Shown: one piece after another, positions 1-12,239 of the stretch
How positions within the stretch are numbered: position 1 is the stretch's first letter
Layout of the letters: each line of letters starts with the position of its first letter
Assembly: GCA_900312665.1 (NCBI GenBank)
Contig: ONZQ02000001.1
Coordinates: 1,696,706 to 1,760,705, forward strand
Origin: Cephalotrichum gorgonifer
Taxonomy: Eukaryota > Ascomycota > Sordariomycetes > Microascales > Microascaceae
DNA length: 64,000 nucleotides
Direction: 5' to 3'
Translations under genes and position numbers: made by a program
The notes under the pieces: generated by a model
The model's database searches: none
What the model was told of the DNA's origin: nothing
Seen by the model: only the letters and a program-made list of their open reading frames with translations

Positions 1-837
1 GAGTATCCAGACCCAGCGAGACAAAAAAAAGGGGGGGGATGCTCGGGGGTCCGGGGGGGGGGGGGGGAGGTGGGGAGGGGCAAGAAAAGATATGGCAGCT
101 TTAGCTGTTAAGGGTAAAAAGACCAAGACGAGAACGAGGACGAGGGCGGAGACGGACCGACTACCGGGCGTCACGCAGGCTGAAGGTTGAACAACGGCTC
201 ACCTCGAGAGAAATCCGGGATGTGTGGAGGGATTATTTTTTCTGTCAAGGGGGCTCCTCTCTCTGTTGGAGGAACGGGGTCGGTGGGCGGCGTCGTTTAA
301 TCAACTTTTTTCAGGGAGGAGGCGAAGCGATTCCACCAGGTTCGGGTGATGTAGCCTTATGGGTCCTCCTGCATGGGTGTGGGACGCCGCCGGCGGTGGG
401 ACACATGACATCCCTGCCTTTGCCTTTGCCGGAGATATTGGCAGCACTCTGTGGAGCTGAGCTAGAGATCTTTTCGCTTTGTCAGCCACCAGCGCAGAGA
501 CGGATATGGTACGTACCCATACTGTTTCAAGCACGAGTAAGATTTGTTCCTGGGGATCCACACATCCCCGCCACACCTTTGACTACACACACCACACACT
601 CATACTTGGACCTTGAATGCAGGTGGCGAGCGCCGGTGGCAATTGACACTCTTTGAATCTCATCTTCATCTCAGCCTGAAATTCAACCTCAAATTCAACC
701 AACCATCTGTGTGTTCACAGCTATACACTACACAAAGCGTAATTTCAGTTTTCGGCCGCAGTGAGAGACATACACAAGAGACGAGTCTCACCCTGCATCT
801 CCGAGAAACCCAGCTTCCTCTTCCAACGGCGCCGGCG
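1..837. other. Upstream region of the HOS2-type gene
   Basis: I see no supportable gene here. The left edge holds an A8G8 block (about 23-38) followed by a run of 15 G (53-67). The 150 bases before the start codon at 838 are rich in C and T, as usual for a fungal 5' leader. Open frames on both strands in this stretch lack any recognisable protein character. Confidence 0.6.
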
Positions 838-2364
838 ATGGAGACCACGGCGGGATCCATCGTCCAAGAAGCCGGCGGCACTGACACCTTCACCTACCGT
901 GTACCGAGGCCGAACTACCTCCCACACAAGGTCGGATACGATGAGTCCATAATAGAGGAGTTCAATGTGCCCCTCGGGAAGCGGACCGAGCAGGAGCATG
1001 GCGAGTACTACCGCAAGATGGCGCGCACGGCGCTGGAGATGGGCATCACGAAGCCAAAGGGCTACACCGTGTCCTTCCACACCAACCCGGAGATGGAGAA
1101 GCACCACTTCGGCATGACCCACCCCATGAAGCCCTGGAGGCTCACCCTGTCCAAGAGCCTGATATCCGCCTACGGCATGAGCTTCGCCATGGACAACTAC
1201 ATCTCGCGCGCCGCCACCTACGAGGAGCTGGCGAGCTTCCACACCAGCGACTATCTCGATTTCCTGGGGAGCGTCGCGCCGGAACCCATACCGCGGGACC
1301 TCGACCCGCAGACGCAGGATCTGAGGTTCAACCTGGGAGGTAGCGACTGTCCCCTGTTCGACGGCCTCTACGACTACTGCTCCATGTCGGCCGGCGGGTC
1401 CCTCGACGCCGCGCGCAAGCTCTGCCTGAACAAGTCCGACATAGCCATCGCCTGGGGCGGCGGCCTCCACCACGCCAAGAGGGCCGAGGCGTCCGGGTTC
1501 TGCTACATCAACGATATCGTCATTGCCATCCTGCAGCTCCTCCGGTGCCACCCGCGCGTGCTCTACATCGACATCGACGTGCACCACGGCGACGGCGTCG
1601 AGGAGGCCTTCTTCTCGACGGACAGGGTCATGACGGTGTCCTTCCACAAGTACGACCCCCAGACCTTCTTCCCGGGCACGGGCGCCCTGGACGACAACGG
1701 CCCGAAGAACGAGGAGAACCCGGGGGCCCACTACGCCTTCAACGTCCCTCTCAACGACGGCGTGACCGACGAGCAGTACCTCGCGCTCTTCAAGTCGGTG
1801 ATCTCCAAGCTCGTGGAGACGTTCCGTCCCAGCGCCATCTGCCTGCAGTGCGGCGCCGACTCCCTGGCCGGCGACCGCCTCGGCAGGTTCAACCTGCAGG
1901 TGCAGGGGCACGGGGCCTGCGTGGAGTACGTCAAGAGCCTGGGCCTGCCGCTCCTGCTCGTGGGCGGGGGCGGGTACACGCCGCGCAACGTGGCGCGCGC
2001 GTGGGCATTCGAGACGTCCATCGCCATCGGGGCCGACAAGAAGATCGACCCCATCATCCCCGAGCACACCCCCTACCGCGAGCAGTTCCGGCACGACACG
2101 CTCTTCCCCACGCTCGAGCAGATCCTGGGCGAGCCGAGGGTGAACAAGAACACGCCCAAGAAGCTGCAGGACATCGTGCAGCACATCACGGAGCAGCTGC
2201 GGTTCGTGGCCGCGGCGCCGAGCGTCCAGATGCGGCAGATCCCGCCGGACCTGATGGGCATACGCGAGGACGTGGAGAAGCAGCTGCAGGAGGAGAAGGA
2301 GGAGAGGGACGAGGCGTTTAGGAAGGAGAGGGAGGAGGCTGTTGGGACGCCTATGGAGCACTGA
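838..2364 (+). CDS. HOS2: Class I histone deacetylase, HOS2 type
   Basis: The single-exon frame gives 508 residues from the ATG at 838. The frame is open further upstream to 613, but the extra 75 residues are low-complexity leader and do not look like deacetylase. The hallmarks of a zinc-dependent Rpd3/Hos2 deacetylase are all present: GLHHAKR with the active-site histidine pair (about 211-212), DIDVHHGDG with zinc ligands D247 and H249, CGADSLAGDRLG with the third ligand D341, and GGGGYTPRNVAR with the catalytic tyrosine Y380. The N-terminal HHFGMTHPMKPWRL block is typical of HOS2 and HDAC3. The C-terminus is a short charged coiled tail. By family knowledge HOS2 is the catalytic subunit of the Set3 complex, removing acetyl groups from histone tails in the nucleus. 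The Hos2 rather than Rpd3 assignment rests on memory of the N-terminal block. The 3' end faces the MFS gene. Confidence 0.93.
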   Translation: METTAGSIVQEAGGTDTFTYRVPRPNYLPHKVGYDESIIEEFNVPLGKRTEQEHGEYYRKMARTALEMGITKPKGYTVSFHTNPEMEKHHFGMTHPMKPWRLTLSKSLISAYGMSFAMDNYISRAATYEELASFHTSDYLDFLGSVAPEPIPRDLDPQTQDLRFNLGGSDCPLFDGLYDYCSMSAGGSLDAARKLCLNKSDIAIAWGGGLHHAKRAEASGFCYINDIVIAILQLLRCHPRVLYIDIDVHHGDGVEEAFFSTDRVMTVSFHKYDPQTFFPGTGALDDNGPKNEENPGAHYAFNVPLNDGVTDEQYLALFKSVISKLVETFRPSAICLQCGADSLAGDRLGRFNLQVQGHGACVEYVKSLGLPLLLVGGGGYTPRNVARAWAFETSIAIGADKKIDPIIPEHTPYREQFRHDTLFPTLEQILGEPRVNKNTPKKLQDIVQHITEQLRFVAAAPSVQMRQIPPDLMGIREDVEKQLQEEKEERDEAFRKEREEAVGTPMEH

Positions 2365-2776
2365 AGACGGCGCCTGTTTAGGATGATTTTTTATTTCGTG
2401 TATAATTTTGTTGGCGCCCTAGTTACCCGGGGTTTGGGGAACGCGGGGTTACATGTCGTCTATTATTACGGTCTCGGAAAACCTTGTGCAAGGGGCGGCA
2501 AAAGCAAGAGAACAATCTTGGGGTTTGTATTCGGAGTATATGGTAGTACATGTTTTAGTAGAGAATACCCACTCTCTTAACATCACAACGCCCGGTTGGT
2601 TCTATTTGGATCTCGGTCCAAGTGAAGTCATCCCATTTGCTCTAAAACACCTAACCTCCCATTAGCTCGCCTTTTTGGGGAGAGCAGGCACGGGAGGAAG
2701 TAACTACAAACGCTGCAAATGTATCGAACACCAACAACGCCTACGCATACGTATAACACGCTCGCTCCCCTCAGTC
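2365..2776. other. Convergent 3' spacer between HOS2 and the MFS gene
   Basis: This 412-base stretch lies between two stop codons that face each other. It is more AT-rich than the flanking coding DNA and must hold both 3' untranslated regions. No gene or repeat was seen. Confidence 0.6.
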
Positions 2777-4680
2777 CTAGTCATCAAAGACAAAGGCCGC
2801 CTCCGCCTCGTCCTCCAACAACTTCCTCCTCAAGCCGCGCGCCTGCCACGCCACGTACCCCACCAGCGCGGCGCCCACCGCGGCACCGGCGGAGAGCAGC
2901 ATCACGTTCACGGGGACGGGGTCGCCCCGGAAGGTGACGTGAAACAGGTGGTCCAGCGCGTACTGGGAGAAGCCGAAGACGCCCGAGAGCGAGATGAGGG
3001 TGCCGTAGACGGTGCCGAAGGTTTGGAAGCCGAAGACCTTGGCGGCGAGGTCGGAGATGGCGGTGTAGTACATGGGCCTGTAGACGACGAAGAGCACGAC
3101 GTTGGCGTAGGCGGCCCAGGCGGCGGGGACGACGCCCAGGACGCCGATGGCGGTGGCGGCGGCGACGAGGGCCGAGAGCACCGTCACGCTGCGGGCGTTG
3201 TCGAGCAGGAGGCCGATGAGGGGCACGGCGACGAGGCCGCCGGCGGGGAGGGCGGCGTCGAAGAAGTTGTTGAGCTCGGCGGCGGCGCGGCGGGAGCCGA
3301 GGAGGACCTCGTACTGCGGGCGCACGGTGGCGATGAAGTAGTTTATGCGCGTCATCTGGAGGACGGTGAAGAGCGCGATGAGCACGAACCAGGGGGAGCG
3401 GAGCTGCTGGAGGGCCGTGGAGCCGTGCATTGCTCCCCAGACGCCCGAGGCGTCGTTCTTCCGGCCCTCGCGAGTTAGCTGCGCGTCGGCGCCGCCGGAG
3501 CCGAGGAGGTCTTGGACCTCTGCTGCGACGGAGCCGCGGCGGGGGTGGGTGCGGCGGCGGGAGGGCAGGAGCATCGTGTGCTCGTCGGAGGAGGACGAGG
3601 AGGAGGAGGAGGGGCGCGCGCTCTCGCGCGACGCCTCGGCTTCGAGTTCGGCGTCGGCGTCGGCGACCAGCTCGCCCACGGTCTTGTACGACTGGGCGGG
3701 TAGGAGGAACACGTTCAGGAGGAAGATGACGGCGGGCACGACGAGGTAGAGGGTGAAGAAGCGGTCGATGCCCAGCGCGCCGCCCGTCCGCTCGTAGACG
3801 AGGCGGTAGGCGAGGAACAGCGCGCTCGAGGCGTCGAAGGCGCCCGTCACGAGGGCGAGGATGAGGCCCGAGTGGGCGGGGAAGGCGTTGGAGAGGTGGA
3901 AGGACGAGATGAAGACGGCGGGCCCGCCAAGGGCGAGGAGGAGGTAGCCCGCGAGGAAGCCGTCGAAGCGGAGGTGGCGCGCGTTCGCCATGAGGATGGA
4001 GCCGGCCGTGAGGAAGGCGCTGCCCAGGATGCCGCTGGTGCGGGGCCCGTGGCGGTCCAGGAGGGCGCCTATGGGCAGGGCGGCGAGGTTGCTTGCCACG
4101 GCGGCCACGGTGAACATGAAGTTGAGGCGGATCTCGACGCACACGTCGACATCGTGCTCGGAGGTGGCGTCGGAGGAGCAGAGGTCCCGGTAGGCGCCCT
4201 CGGACTTCAGGACGGGCTTGATGGCGGCGTAGCCGAAGACGATGCCGGCGGCGAAGAGGGAGTAGGCGACTGTTGCGCCGACTTGCACTGTAGAGGTTTG
4301 TCCATGATGGATGCCGTCAGCAATTGGTTTTTTTGGTCACTTCACTTTTTCTAAGGTCATGAGGTAACTAGAGGGATGGAGCTGTTGTGAGAGGATCCGG
4401 CGATCTAGTCTTATCGCAGCAATGTGCCCGTGTGCCACTATGTGAATGAGCCGGGGTGAAGAAACAACTCACGTAGCCTCTTCCACTTCGGCACCTCGAA
4501 CGCCGCGACGGTCTCCGCGCCGGCCGTCTCATCCAATTCCCACTCCGGCCGGGGCAGCGGATTAAAGGAAAGCTTGTTGCGTCTTACGGATCCGAGCGAC
4601 GCGGCCGATTCCCGCCGGCCCCGCACGTCCCGCGGGGCAATGACGAGGGACTCGACCGAGGAGACCCTATTCAGCGACAT
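2777..4680 (-). CDS. MFS membrane carrier, Fmp42/SLC43-like
   Basis: Two exons on the minus strand, 4680-4473 and 4287-2777, give 572 residues. The intron (4288-4472, 185 nt) has a GTGAGT donor and a CTACAG acceptor. Joining it restores the segment KWKRLLQVGATVAYS and leads straight into the first membrane helix, with FAAGIVFGYAAIKPVL. About 12 hydrophobic segments are visible, in two halves separated by a cytosolic loop rich in S, E and D (roughly residues 290-350). The short loop after helix 2 carries the LLDRHGPR sequence expected of the MFS loop-2 motif. The family includes yeast Fmp42 and animal SLC43 amino-acid carriers; the substrate of this protein cannot be read from sequence. A 28-base repeat with GATAAG boxes lies about 140 bases upstream of the start. 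Membrane location, plasma membrane or organelle, is open. Confidence 0.88.
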
Positions 4681-6167
4681 TGTGTGCCGTGTTGTTTGTA
4701 TTGCCTTGCGTTGTGCCGCCTTTGCGTCGGCCGTGTTGTGTTGTGTTGTGTTGAGTGGAGGTAATTGGGGAATGCCAGTATCTACGGGATGAGATATGGG
4801 TGACAACAGCTATGAGATAAGATATGGGTTACAGTAGCTCTGAGATAAGATATGCTGCATGCATGCGTGAGCTCTGACCTGGACGCAGCAGCGGTATAGT
4901 GACGTCAACGAGTCTCATTGGAGGTGAGAAGTCTGCTCTAAGACACGATGCTCCAAAAAATAATGGGGAGGAGGAGGAGGAGAAGAGGAAGGAGGATACT
5001 GCTTACAATTGGATAGGGTTTATGCTTAAAATCAGTCATCACAGCCCCCCGCGAGCGAGTGAACCCTATCTTGCTACCAAACCAACCCAGAGCATGCCCA
5101 ACAAACCTTTCGTTCCGTTTCGTTTCATATGGAAGAAGCTGGACGGACCTATAGGCTGTGGTGTCTCGCCTCGCCTGGCCTCCCCGCAAAGGCGTGTTTC
5201 CTTGATGCCCATTTTCAACATGGCATTTTGGGCCGCTGATCAGACGGAAGACCGTTCCCCAGGTGCAACATCTAAGGCACTCGGATCCCAAGGTTCTAGT
5301 CGAAGCTATCCGAATCTCTCAGCCTATTAGCCGTGACATGATTTTGTCCTCAAAGAAGTTCGGGCCAGGTGGCCAGCCTCCCGTCTTACACGCGTGCTCC
5401 CACACAAAACAGGCATAGGCTCAGCCAGACCCGTACAACGCAAGAGGACAAGAAAACGAGCACGAGTATAAAGGCATACAATGTCCCCGCACCCCCGTTC
5501 CCGCAAGACCCGCCTTTTCTTTCAAGGATCGCCACCCCGGACCCTCGTTGTGATCGACAACTCGTCAGCCCGAGCGATCATTTGAGTGTTGTCTAATCCG
5601 ACAACCGGCTTACACGAGAGAACCAGGAGACGGTCTCACCATACCTCGTCACTCACTCACTGCGGCCGTCACCAACCCGGAGCTCGTCACTTCTCTGCAT
5701 CAAATACCGTTTCTTCAATCTAATCCCCCATACTTCGCTTCCTCCCCTGTCTGAAGAACACGGCGTAGTCAACCAACACAACTGGGACGATCCCCAGGTA
5801 AATCTGAAGAGAAGTGAATAAAGGCCAAACATCACCATCCGAGTTAAAGAGAACTACACAAATAAGCCCGTCCCGTCCCCACGCCCCCCCATCGGATTAA
5901 TCTACATCCCCCAATTCGAGGACGCCTGAACCCACGAACTAAAACATGAAATAGATGTCGTTGATAGTATTCCCGAGAGGCGTACATCCCGTGATGCTCA
6001 TATATTCCAGGTCGTCATCCAGTCTCGTGGTGTCGGGCGGTCCGGGAAACTTTCGATAAGAACCTCCAGGGAAGAGAAGGAAAAGGGGGCGAAGAAGTCG
6101 AAGACGCCAACACACCAGGCTCCCCCCAAAATCCTTCTCGGCCCTACTCCCGAGCCTCCTCCGCCCT
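4681..6167. other. Promoter of the MFS gene and 3' flank of the SUN gene
   Basis: No convincing gene is present. Visible structure includes a (GTGTT)n tract at about 4733-4754, the GATA-box repeats at 4790-4854, a GAG-rich purine tract near 4968-5000 and CT-rich stretches from about 5400 to 5900. The right end is the 3' untranslated region of the SUN-family gene. Confidence 0.55.
4790..4854. repeat. Degenerate tandem repeat carrying two GATAAG boxes
   Basis: Units begin at 4790, 4813 and 4841. The second and third share TGAGATAAGATATG; the first lacks the AAGAT part. GATAAG occurs at 4816-4821 and 4844-4849, exactly 28 bases apart. GATAAG matches the HGATAR site of fungal GATA factors such as AreA/NIT2. 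The repeat sits 110-175 bases upstream of the start codon of the minus-strand MFS gene, a normal place for a regulatory site. Function is inferred only. Confidence 0.5.
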
Positions 6168-7500
6168 TTACTTGTAGTACCTGATGACGGCCGACCCGCC
6201 GTCGGGGATCGCGACCTGCATCCATGATTCGTTAGCATCCACCTACAAAGGGAGAGAGCCTTCTCTGGCTGCCCTTCATTTCTACCACCGGGAGTCTACT
6301 TACCGTGCAGCCGTTGCCGCCGCCGGTGTACTGGCCGTTCACCAGGGCACACTTGGTGCTGACGTCGCCAGTGATTTCAATGTTGAAATCAAGCTGGGCG
6401 GTGGTGGTGGGCTTGTTCGGGAAGATGGAGAGGTAGGTAATCCCGTCCTTGTTCTTCCCGGTACCGATGTTGACGGGCGCCCAGTTACCGCGCGCGTCGT
6501 GGTCCGCGTCGCTGTTCCAGACGCAGCCATCCTTGGCCGACACGCCCTTCTTGTTGACGTAGTACTGAGCCGTCGTGGCGTCGGATCCCCACTTGTAGTA
6601 GTCGGGCGAGTAGGGGTTCGTGAGCGGCTGCTTCTGGCCGGCGTTGCAGACGGTGGGGATGACCATGGACTCAGTGCCCGGGTAGTCGGTCCGGCAGGTT
6701 GCGACTGTCTCGCCGAGGTCGTTCTGGATGTAAATGCCCGGGACACCGGGGCTGCAGAGCGTCGGGTGGGTCTTGCGCGTGAGCTCGAGCATGCCGTTGC
6801 TGTTGCAGTACAGACCGCCAATGGACTGGCGCGTAGCGCCCTGCGCGTCGGGCCATTGCGTCTTCTGGTACCCGGGCGGGCAGGCGTACGAGCAGAAGGA
6901 GCCCTTGGTGCAACCGTCGCCGTTGATGGCGGTCTCGATGTAGCTGATGGAGGCGTCTCCGGGGCGGTAGTTGGGCGTCCTCTGGATGCCGGTCCAGCCT
7001 GCGGTGCCGAGGTAGTCGATGGCTACCGCACCGTAGTCGGACGGGAAGTGCGAGCAGGGGACCTTGCCGCTGTCGAACTCTCTGGAGAGGCCATCGCCTC
7101 CCCCGGAGTAGTCGCCCCCATCCTCGGGCTCGGGCTCCGGGGTGGGCGTGGGCGTGGGCGTGGGCGTAGGCGTGGGCTCGGGCACCGAACTCGTCTCCTT
7201 CTCGTAGAACTCGGCCCCGACGCCGGGCGAGGGGGTACTCTCACCGACGATGGCGTACGAGCCGTCCTCCAGGCCTTCGAGGGCCTTGTCATTAGGAATA
7301 CTCTCGCCTGCCAACTCGTACACGGTCTCGATCGCGGTGGCAACGCAGTCGGAGGCGAGGGCGGGCTCCCGCCTCTCGATGCGGCTGGCGGCGCGCCTGC
7401 GAAGGCTGCGGTGGGCGTTCTGGTGGGCGTGCTGATAGGGACTGGCGACGGCCTCGGTGGCCAGGGACGCCGCGAGGGCGAGTACGATTAGAGACTTCAT
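6168..7500 (-). CDS. SUN-family secreted cell-wall protein (GH132 type)
   Basis: Exons 7500-6304 and 6242-6168 give 423 residues; the 61-nt intron has a GTAAGT donor and a TTTGTAG acceptor. The second exon codes only the last 24 residues and ends in VIRYYK. The start at 7500 was chosen because it begins a clear signal peptide (MKSLIVLALAASLATEAVAS), followed by a basic pro-region with RRR and ERR sites. A Pro-Thr repeat (about residues 115-135) forms a linker likely to carry O-glycans. The C-terminal domain is cysteine-rich, with CSHFPSDYGAV, WTGIQ, CSYACPPGYQKTQWP and the conserved glycine- and serine-rich core of SUN proteins (yeast Sim1, Uth1, Nca3, Sun4; Aspergillus PsuA). By family knowledge these act at the wall on beta-glucan in septation and separation; catalytic activity of the family is less firmly established. 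Confidence 0.92.
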
Positions 7501-10500
7501 CTTATCGTCCGTCTGTGTATTCTCGTTATATCTCTGAGGCAAATGAATGTATTGTTGGTACTGTCGGCGGATATCCAAAGCACCGCTAGAATGAGCGTGA
7601 GAGGAGCGATCATCGGGCGTCTAAATGAGTGTGGTAGAGGGCAGACTGAACGAATGCTCTCCGTTTGGTAGGGACGACGCTGGTGAAGATGCCGGTGAAG
7701 GGAGTGAAGAGGAGGGAAGACGGAGGTGAAGGGAGAGATTGAAGACAAGCGACGTCCACCTGCCAAGGGTCCATGTGGCGCCAGAGGTGGACCTGGTCGC
7801 ACGGCAGCAAGGGTAATAACACTAGCATTACTAGGGGAAGACGGAGAATGGGGAGGGGAAGGAGACCAAACGATAGATTGTAAATGGGGGCTAGAGCAAC
7901 CGACGACGAACCATGTCCATGTCCCTTCCACTGCACAGGCGGTATAGTCCACCAGTGCTTGTGAGGATCGATACAATCCTCTACATGGAGATACACTAAT
8001 AACAAGACCTGCCGGGCGAGAACCTGGCTGGGTATTACCTTTTCCGCTCGAATGCGCTAGCTGGACACGGATGTTATCTCCTAACGGTGGGTGCAAATTG
8101 GATTGGTTCCTGCATTAAGTAGCACCTTCCCTGGTTCCATCCATCACACATCAAGGTCCTGGGGCAGCATTGTATCTATACATGTCCCCTCGCTTGGCTG
8201 GTACCATCAAGCGTAATACCTGCACCCCATCCTTGGGTCTATGTCGACATCCAAGTCCAGGTACAAGAAGGTCTGGCATCCATCTCGTTCGATAGGCGCG
8301 GGACATTGACAGGACATCTTGGGGGAAGCATGGCCAAGGTACGGCCCCACTTGTGATTGGGCCAAGCCTTGGCTGTGCCTGAGATATGGAGCCAGATGTG
8401 GCCCATTTCGGAAGGAAAGGGGATTTCTGGATAAATAGTTCCTCCTCCGTACAAGTATCCCCATCGTATTACCTTTGTACTTGTCGTCCAGGGCGGGGGC
8501 GGGAGGATGCTGTCAGATCTAATCTTGGCTACTTGACAGCCGCCGACGAACCCCTGAACTCATCGGACTTACGGAAATTTATCAGCACTGTTTGCCTCCC
8601 GTAAGGGTGCTCCTGAACCCTGGGTGGTGGTGTTTCTATTTACTTTACGAGTAATCACTTGGAGGGCATGATGGGAAGAATCGTGGCAGGTTGGGCTGGG
8701 CGAACGAAGGACGACCCTTTCGACAGGGGTCTTCACGAGGGAATTTATTGATTTTGCTCATCTTATATTCATGGCTGCAGCGGTATTAAAGCGCAACCTA
8801 GCGATTTGAGAATGCCTGTATGGTACGAGTCCAAGCCGGAGTACAACCCGTACGGAGAGACAACGGCGATCGGCCGACTAGCTAAATGAGGGAGGCGCCG
8901 TTCGCGACCACGCCACTACCGGAGTACACTACAGGTACAAAAGATACTAGTGCTCGTACGCGTAATTAATAGTTTAATACTACTAGGTTGTCCAACAGAC
9001 ATGTGCCAGTACGAGTGCGATACTCGTCATCCGGCGGCCTTGGGCAGGCACTGCTCCTGCCCCGTATGGATCCCGTCCACGCGTACTGATCTCCATTTTG
9101 AGGGTGAGATCCACCGTTCGGTAAGGGTCTGGGTGTTCACCGAGCCAATGGCTGCCCAGGTGAAGTCTCTTCTTATAAAACCCGATGGGCGACACTGGTT
9201 CATGATACGGCCAAATACAAGTAGACTCTTGTTCGCTGTCACCCTGATCCCATTCCATTTTAATCCATTTAAGACGGCAGTTAGACGCTGTCAAGGGGGG
9301 ACCGAGGGAACTCGAGTATTCTCCGAAACCCCCTTATAATGCCTGTCACGTCTTCTTTGACGGAACGACTCCGTGCTTTTCGTGAATGTACTCGTACGAG
9401 CACACGTGCCAACCCCATTAGCAGCCCCACCATGGACACCTGCCAAATCTCCGAGCGAGCGAATAGGCCCTGGAGTCTGACGCCACTTATTACCCGTAGT
9501 GCGCTCTATTTAATGGCCGATATTGTCGGTGTTTACTTGTAGTGTACTCGTATGCTCGCAAGGGTGGATCCCACTCCATCTCTACATTATTGTGAATCGT
9601 ATGCCATTGCGGGGTGGTTCTGTCAGAGGTGATGCTGAGAGGATACGAATCGTGCTTATCAGATCCCCTTGCTGCCAGAATAATAGGCAAGAGCCAAAAC
9701 ACCCTTAATCTTCCATTATTTCCCCACCACATTACGGAATATGTAAGCATACACAGCGACATAAGTGTGGAAACCGGTGAGGTGATCTTCGGAGCACACA
9801 AATATGCCGCGTTATAGCACCTCTTATTGACGGCTCTCTCCCGGTTCGGCGAGACGATCCTGTTTCAGGTGTCATCGGATTCCGGGGTTAGAAAAATGAC
9901 ATACCCCGTTGCCCCGGCCCCGCTATATTAGTGATAACGGTGAAGATGAAAAAAGTCAGAACCTAGAACAGTTGTATGCTGCACGGGAGTCACGAGGCGG
10001 CACCTCCCGACGAAAGCGTGCAGTCGGGCGACAGGCGGATTGAGAGGCTGAGCAGACTCATGTATGACAACATCGAGGATGAGTGTTGCCAACAGGTCGG
10101 GGCCACCAAATGGAAAAAAACCTAACAGGGGTTTGACATGCCAAGATGATACTGGAAAGAAGGGAGCCTGCCTTTGGAATACGGTTCGTCACTCGCTGAT
10201 GGGGACTCCGGATTGATGCTCCACCTCTTGGCTCGAGGGACAATACCAATAACAGCCATATCTCGCTTCACCCGAGGGACCATACTAATAATACAAGTGA
10301 ATAGTTCGTCGAGAGACGCACACCAGCGAGCACCCTCTCCCAGCGGCCGGCTGAATTGAGAGAGGCAGCAAAGCAGGTTAAATGTGTTGGTGGCGGGCCC
10401 TGAGCCGCCCCTTCCGGGGCCGAAACGGGCTGCTAATTAACAAACGGCGACTTGCTCTTTGAAGCTGTCGCCGATTGATCAGGGCAATATCGAGGCAATT

Positions 10501-12239
10501 TGTGTATAAGTATGTACTCCGTATAGGGATAGGGATGATAGACGGAGGTAACCCCGAGACATTGAATTGCGGTGTTATCCCCGCTCATAAGCTTGAGTGG
10601 TTCAGCTAGCTATGAGGTATAATACCTACACGAGAAAGTCCATTGATAGCCCGTGGGCGGCGGGTGTTCATGTGGCCCTGTGGCCCCGTTCCTGAACCGC
10701 CTGTTAGCTTCCCGGGTGGCTCTAGCTTCGCGATTTGAGATGAGGCCGACGAACCAGCAGCTGCGAGTGGCATTCATCGTTCGTGGTCACTTGCGCGGCC
10801 TGTCCTCGTTGGCAGCCAGGAGGGGCCGAGCTTGGGCTGCTGAGCCACGGCGGGGCGTGAAGAAACGATAGTATGACTGACCACAAGTAAGCCCAGAGCG
10901 CACCCGCTCCTCATTTGCCTATTGGAGAAAGTGGCCCCCAATAATACATGTACTTGTAACGGGCTGCGGTTGGGCGGTGCGACCACCCCTGCTTCCAGCA
11001 CCGCCACGCCGGCGGTCGGTCTGGGCTTGCCATACAAGCTTCGGGATTTGTCGCGTCCCCGAGTCCGCCGCTCAGACTTGCTTCCTTCGAAGTGCTGCGT
11101 CCTGGATGGCTTGGGCTCGCATTGGACAGAAACGCTCAGAGGCTCATTTTTGGGAACAAGGTGGAGACACTGAAGTCCGGGGTCGACTTTTAATACATTT
11201 CCCCTTTCCCTCCCTCCCCCTTTCGTCGACTTCCTCCGGCATTACATTGGGTGAGTGACGTACACCTTCGAGCTACAGCCGTTGGAGGAGTCCCAGGGCT
11301 GAGAATGGATGCCTAGGCTAACCTCAATGAGGGTGTCCTTGCCACCATCGGGTGTACGTACTTGTGCAAGCATCCATTTGCACGGCAGCGGACAGTGTTT
11401 AGTACTGTAGTTAGCTGGCGGACGGTGGAGCCGTGGGGAGAGCATCAAGGTCCCTCCGGAAGCGGCGGAAGATCCCAGGTTGTACCAATTGGGGCATTTT
11501 CACGCTAATCGGTGGGGAGAAGAGGAAATAAAAAACCTTCATGACACATTGACGGGAGTACCTGGCACCGTGCGAAAAGTAAATGGCAAACAAAACAGAA
11601 GGATGCCCACTATGGAGTCCCTGGCTGTGCACGTACCTTCCCTCCTGTCCCTGGGTCAGGTCACCCTCTCGCATGACTGGTCTGGTCCCATCTTCCTTGC
11701 TGCGGCTCGTAAAGAAAGCGAACCAAGCCCACGTTTCTCCCCAAAAATTGCAGCCCGCTCCAATTCAGCAACGCGTTGTCAGCTTAAGAAAGGCCAGCTG
11801 GAAGGAGGGCCACTTCCAACAAAAACATACTCGTACTCGGAACAGGGGCTTACTTTCATTCCGACGCTCTGTCCAAATATATTTATTCGGATAAGAGGGT
11901 CTTAACACTAGTAGCCGTCCGAGTCTTTTTATTAAAGAGGTACCTCATACCTCTCTCGAGCTTTGATGTCGTTGCTCCGGGGGAGAACCTAGCCGTCCGT
12001 CCACCCACTTTCCGTTTCCACCGAAACCCAGCTCTCGCCACGTTCAGCCACAGGACAACCTCGACACGCCCCAACCATCGCAACGAACGCCCATCGCATC
12101 GCCCATCGTCAGTCACCTACTGCCTGGCATTCCTTCTGGCGATGCAATCCTGGTACATACTTTCCCCTTGAGACTACAAGTCGATACACCGCACAGTCCA
12201 CCTCTCCGCACCTGCCGACGCGCGGCGGGGACAGTTTCC
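7501..12239. other. 4.7-kb gene-free region between the divergent SUN and zinc-finger genes
   Basis: This is the longest stretch without a supportable gene. Open frames on both strands are short and of random composition. It is less GC-rich than the coding DNA and contains many stop codons in every frame. TACTCGTA-type words occur at 8824, 9010, 9390, 9546 and 11829, and TACTCCGTA at 10515. I saw no terminal repeats, transposase-like sequence or tRNA. It probably holds two long promoters and perhaps noncoding transcripts or an eroded element. Confidence 0.5.

Noticed and set aside
613..837. N-terminal extension of HOS2
   Set aside because: The added 75 residues read as translated leader; the family begins near METTAGS at 838.
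745..2361. Long minus-strand open frame (538 codons) opposite the HOS2 gene
   Set aside because: It is the mirror of a GC-rich third-position gene, has no domain and is rich in R, L, V and A. The HOS2 frame has all catalytic motifs.
6184..7491. Plus-strand open frame (435 codons) opposite the SUN-family gene
   Set aside because: Antisense mirror of a GC-biased gene; the minus strand has the signal peptide and cysteine pattern.
7497..8096. Minus-strand frame of 199 codons upstream of the SUN gene
   Set aside because: It overlaps the SUN start and promoter, lacks a family, and its composition is that of leader DNA.
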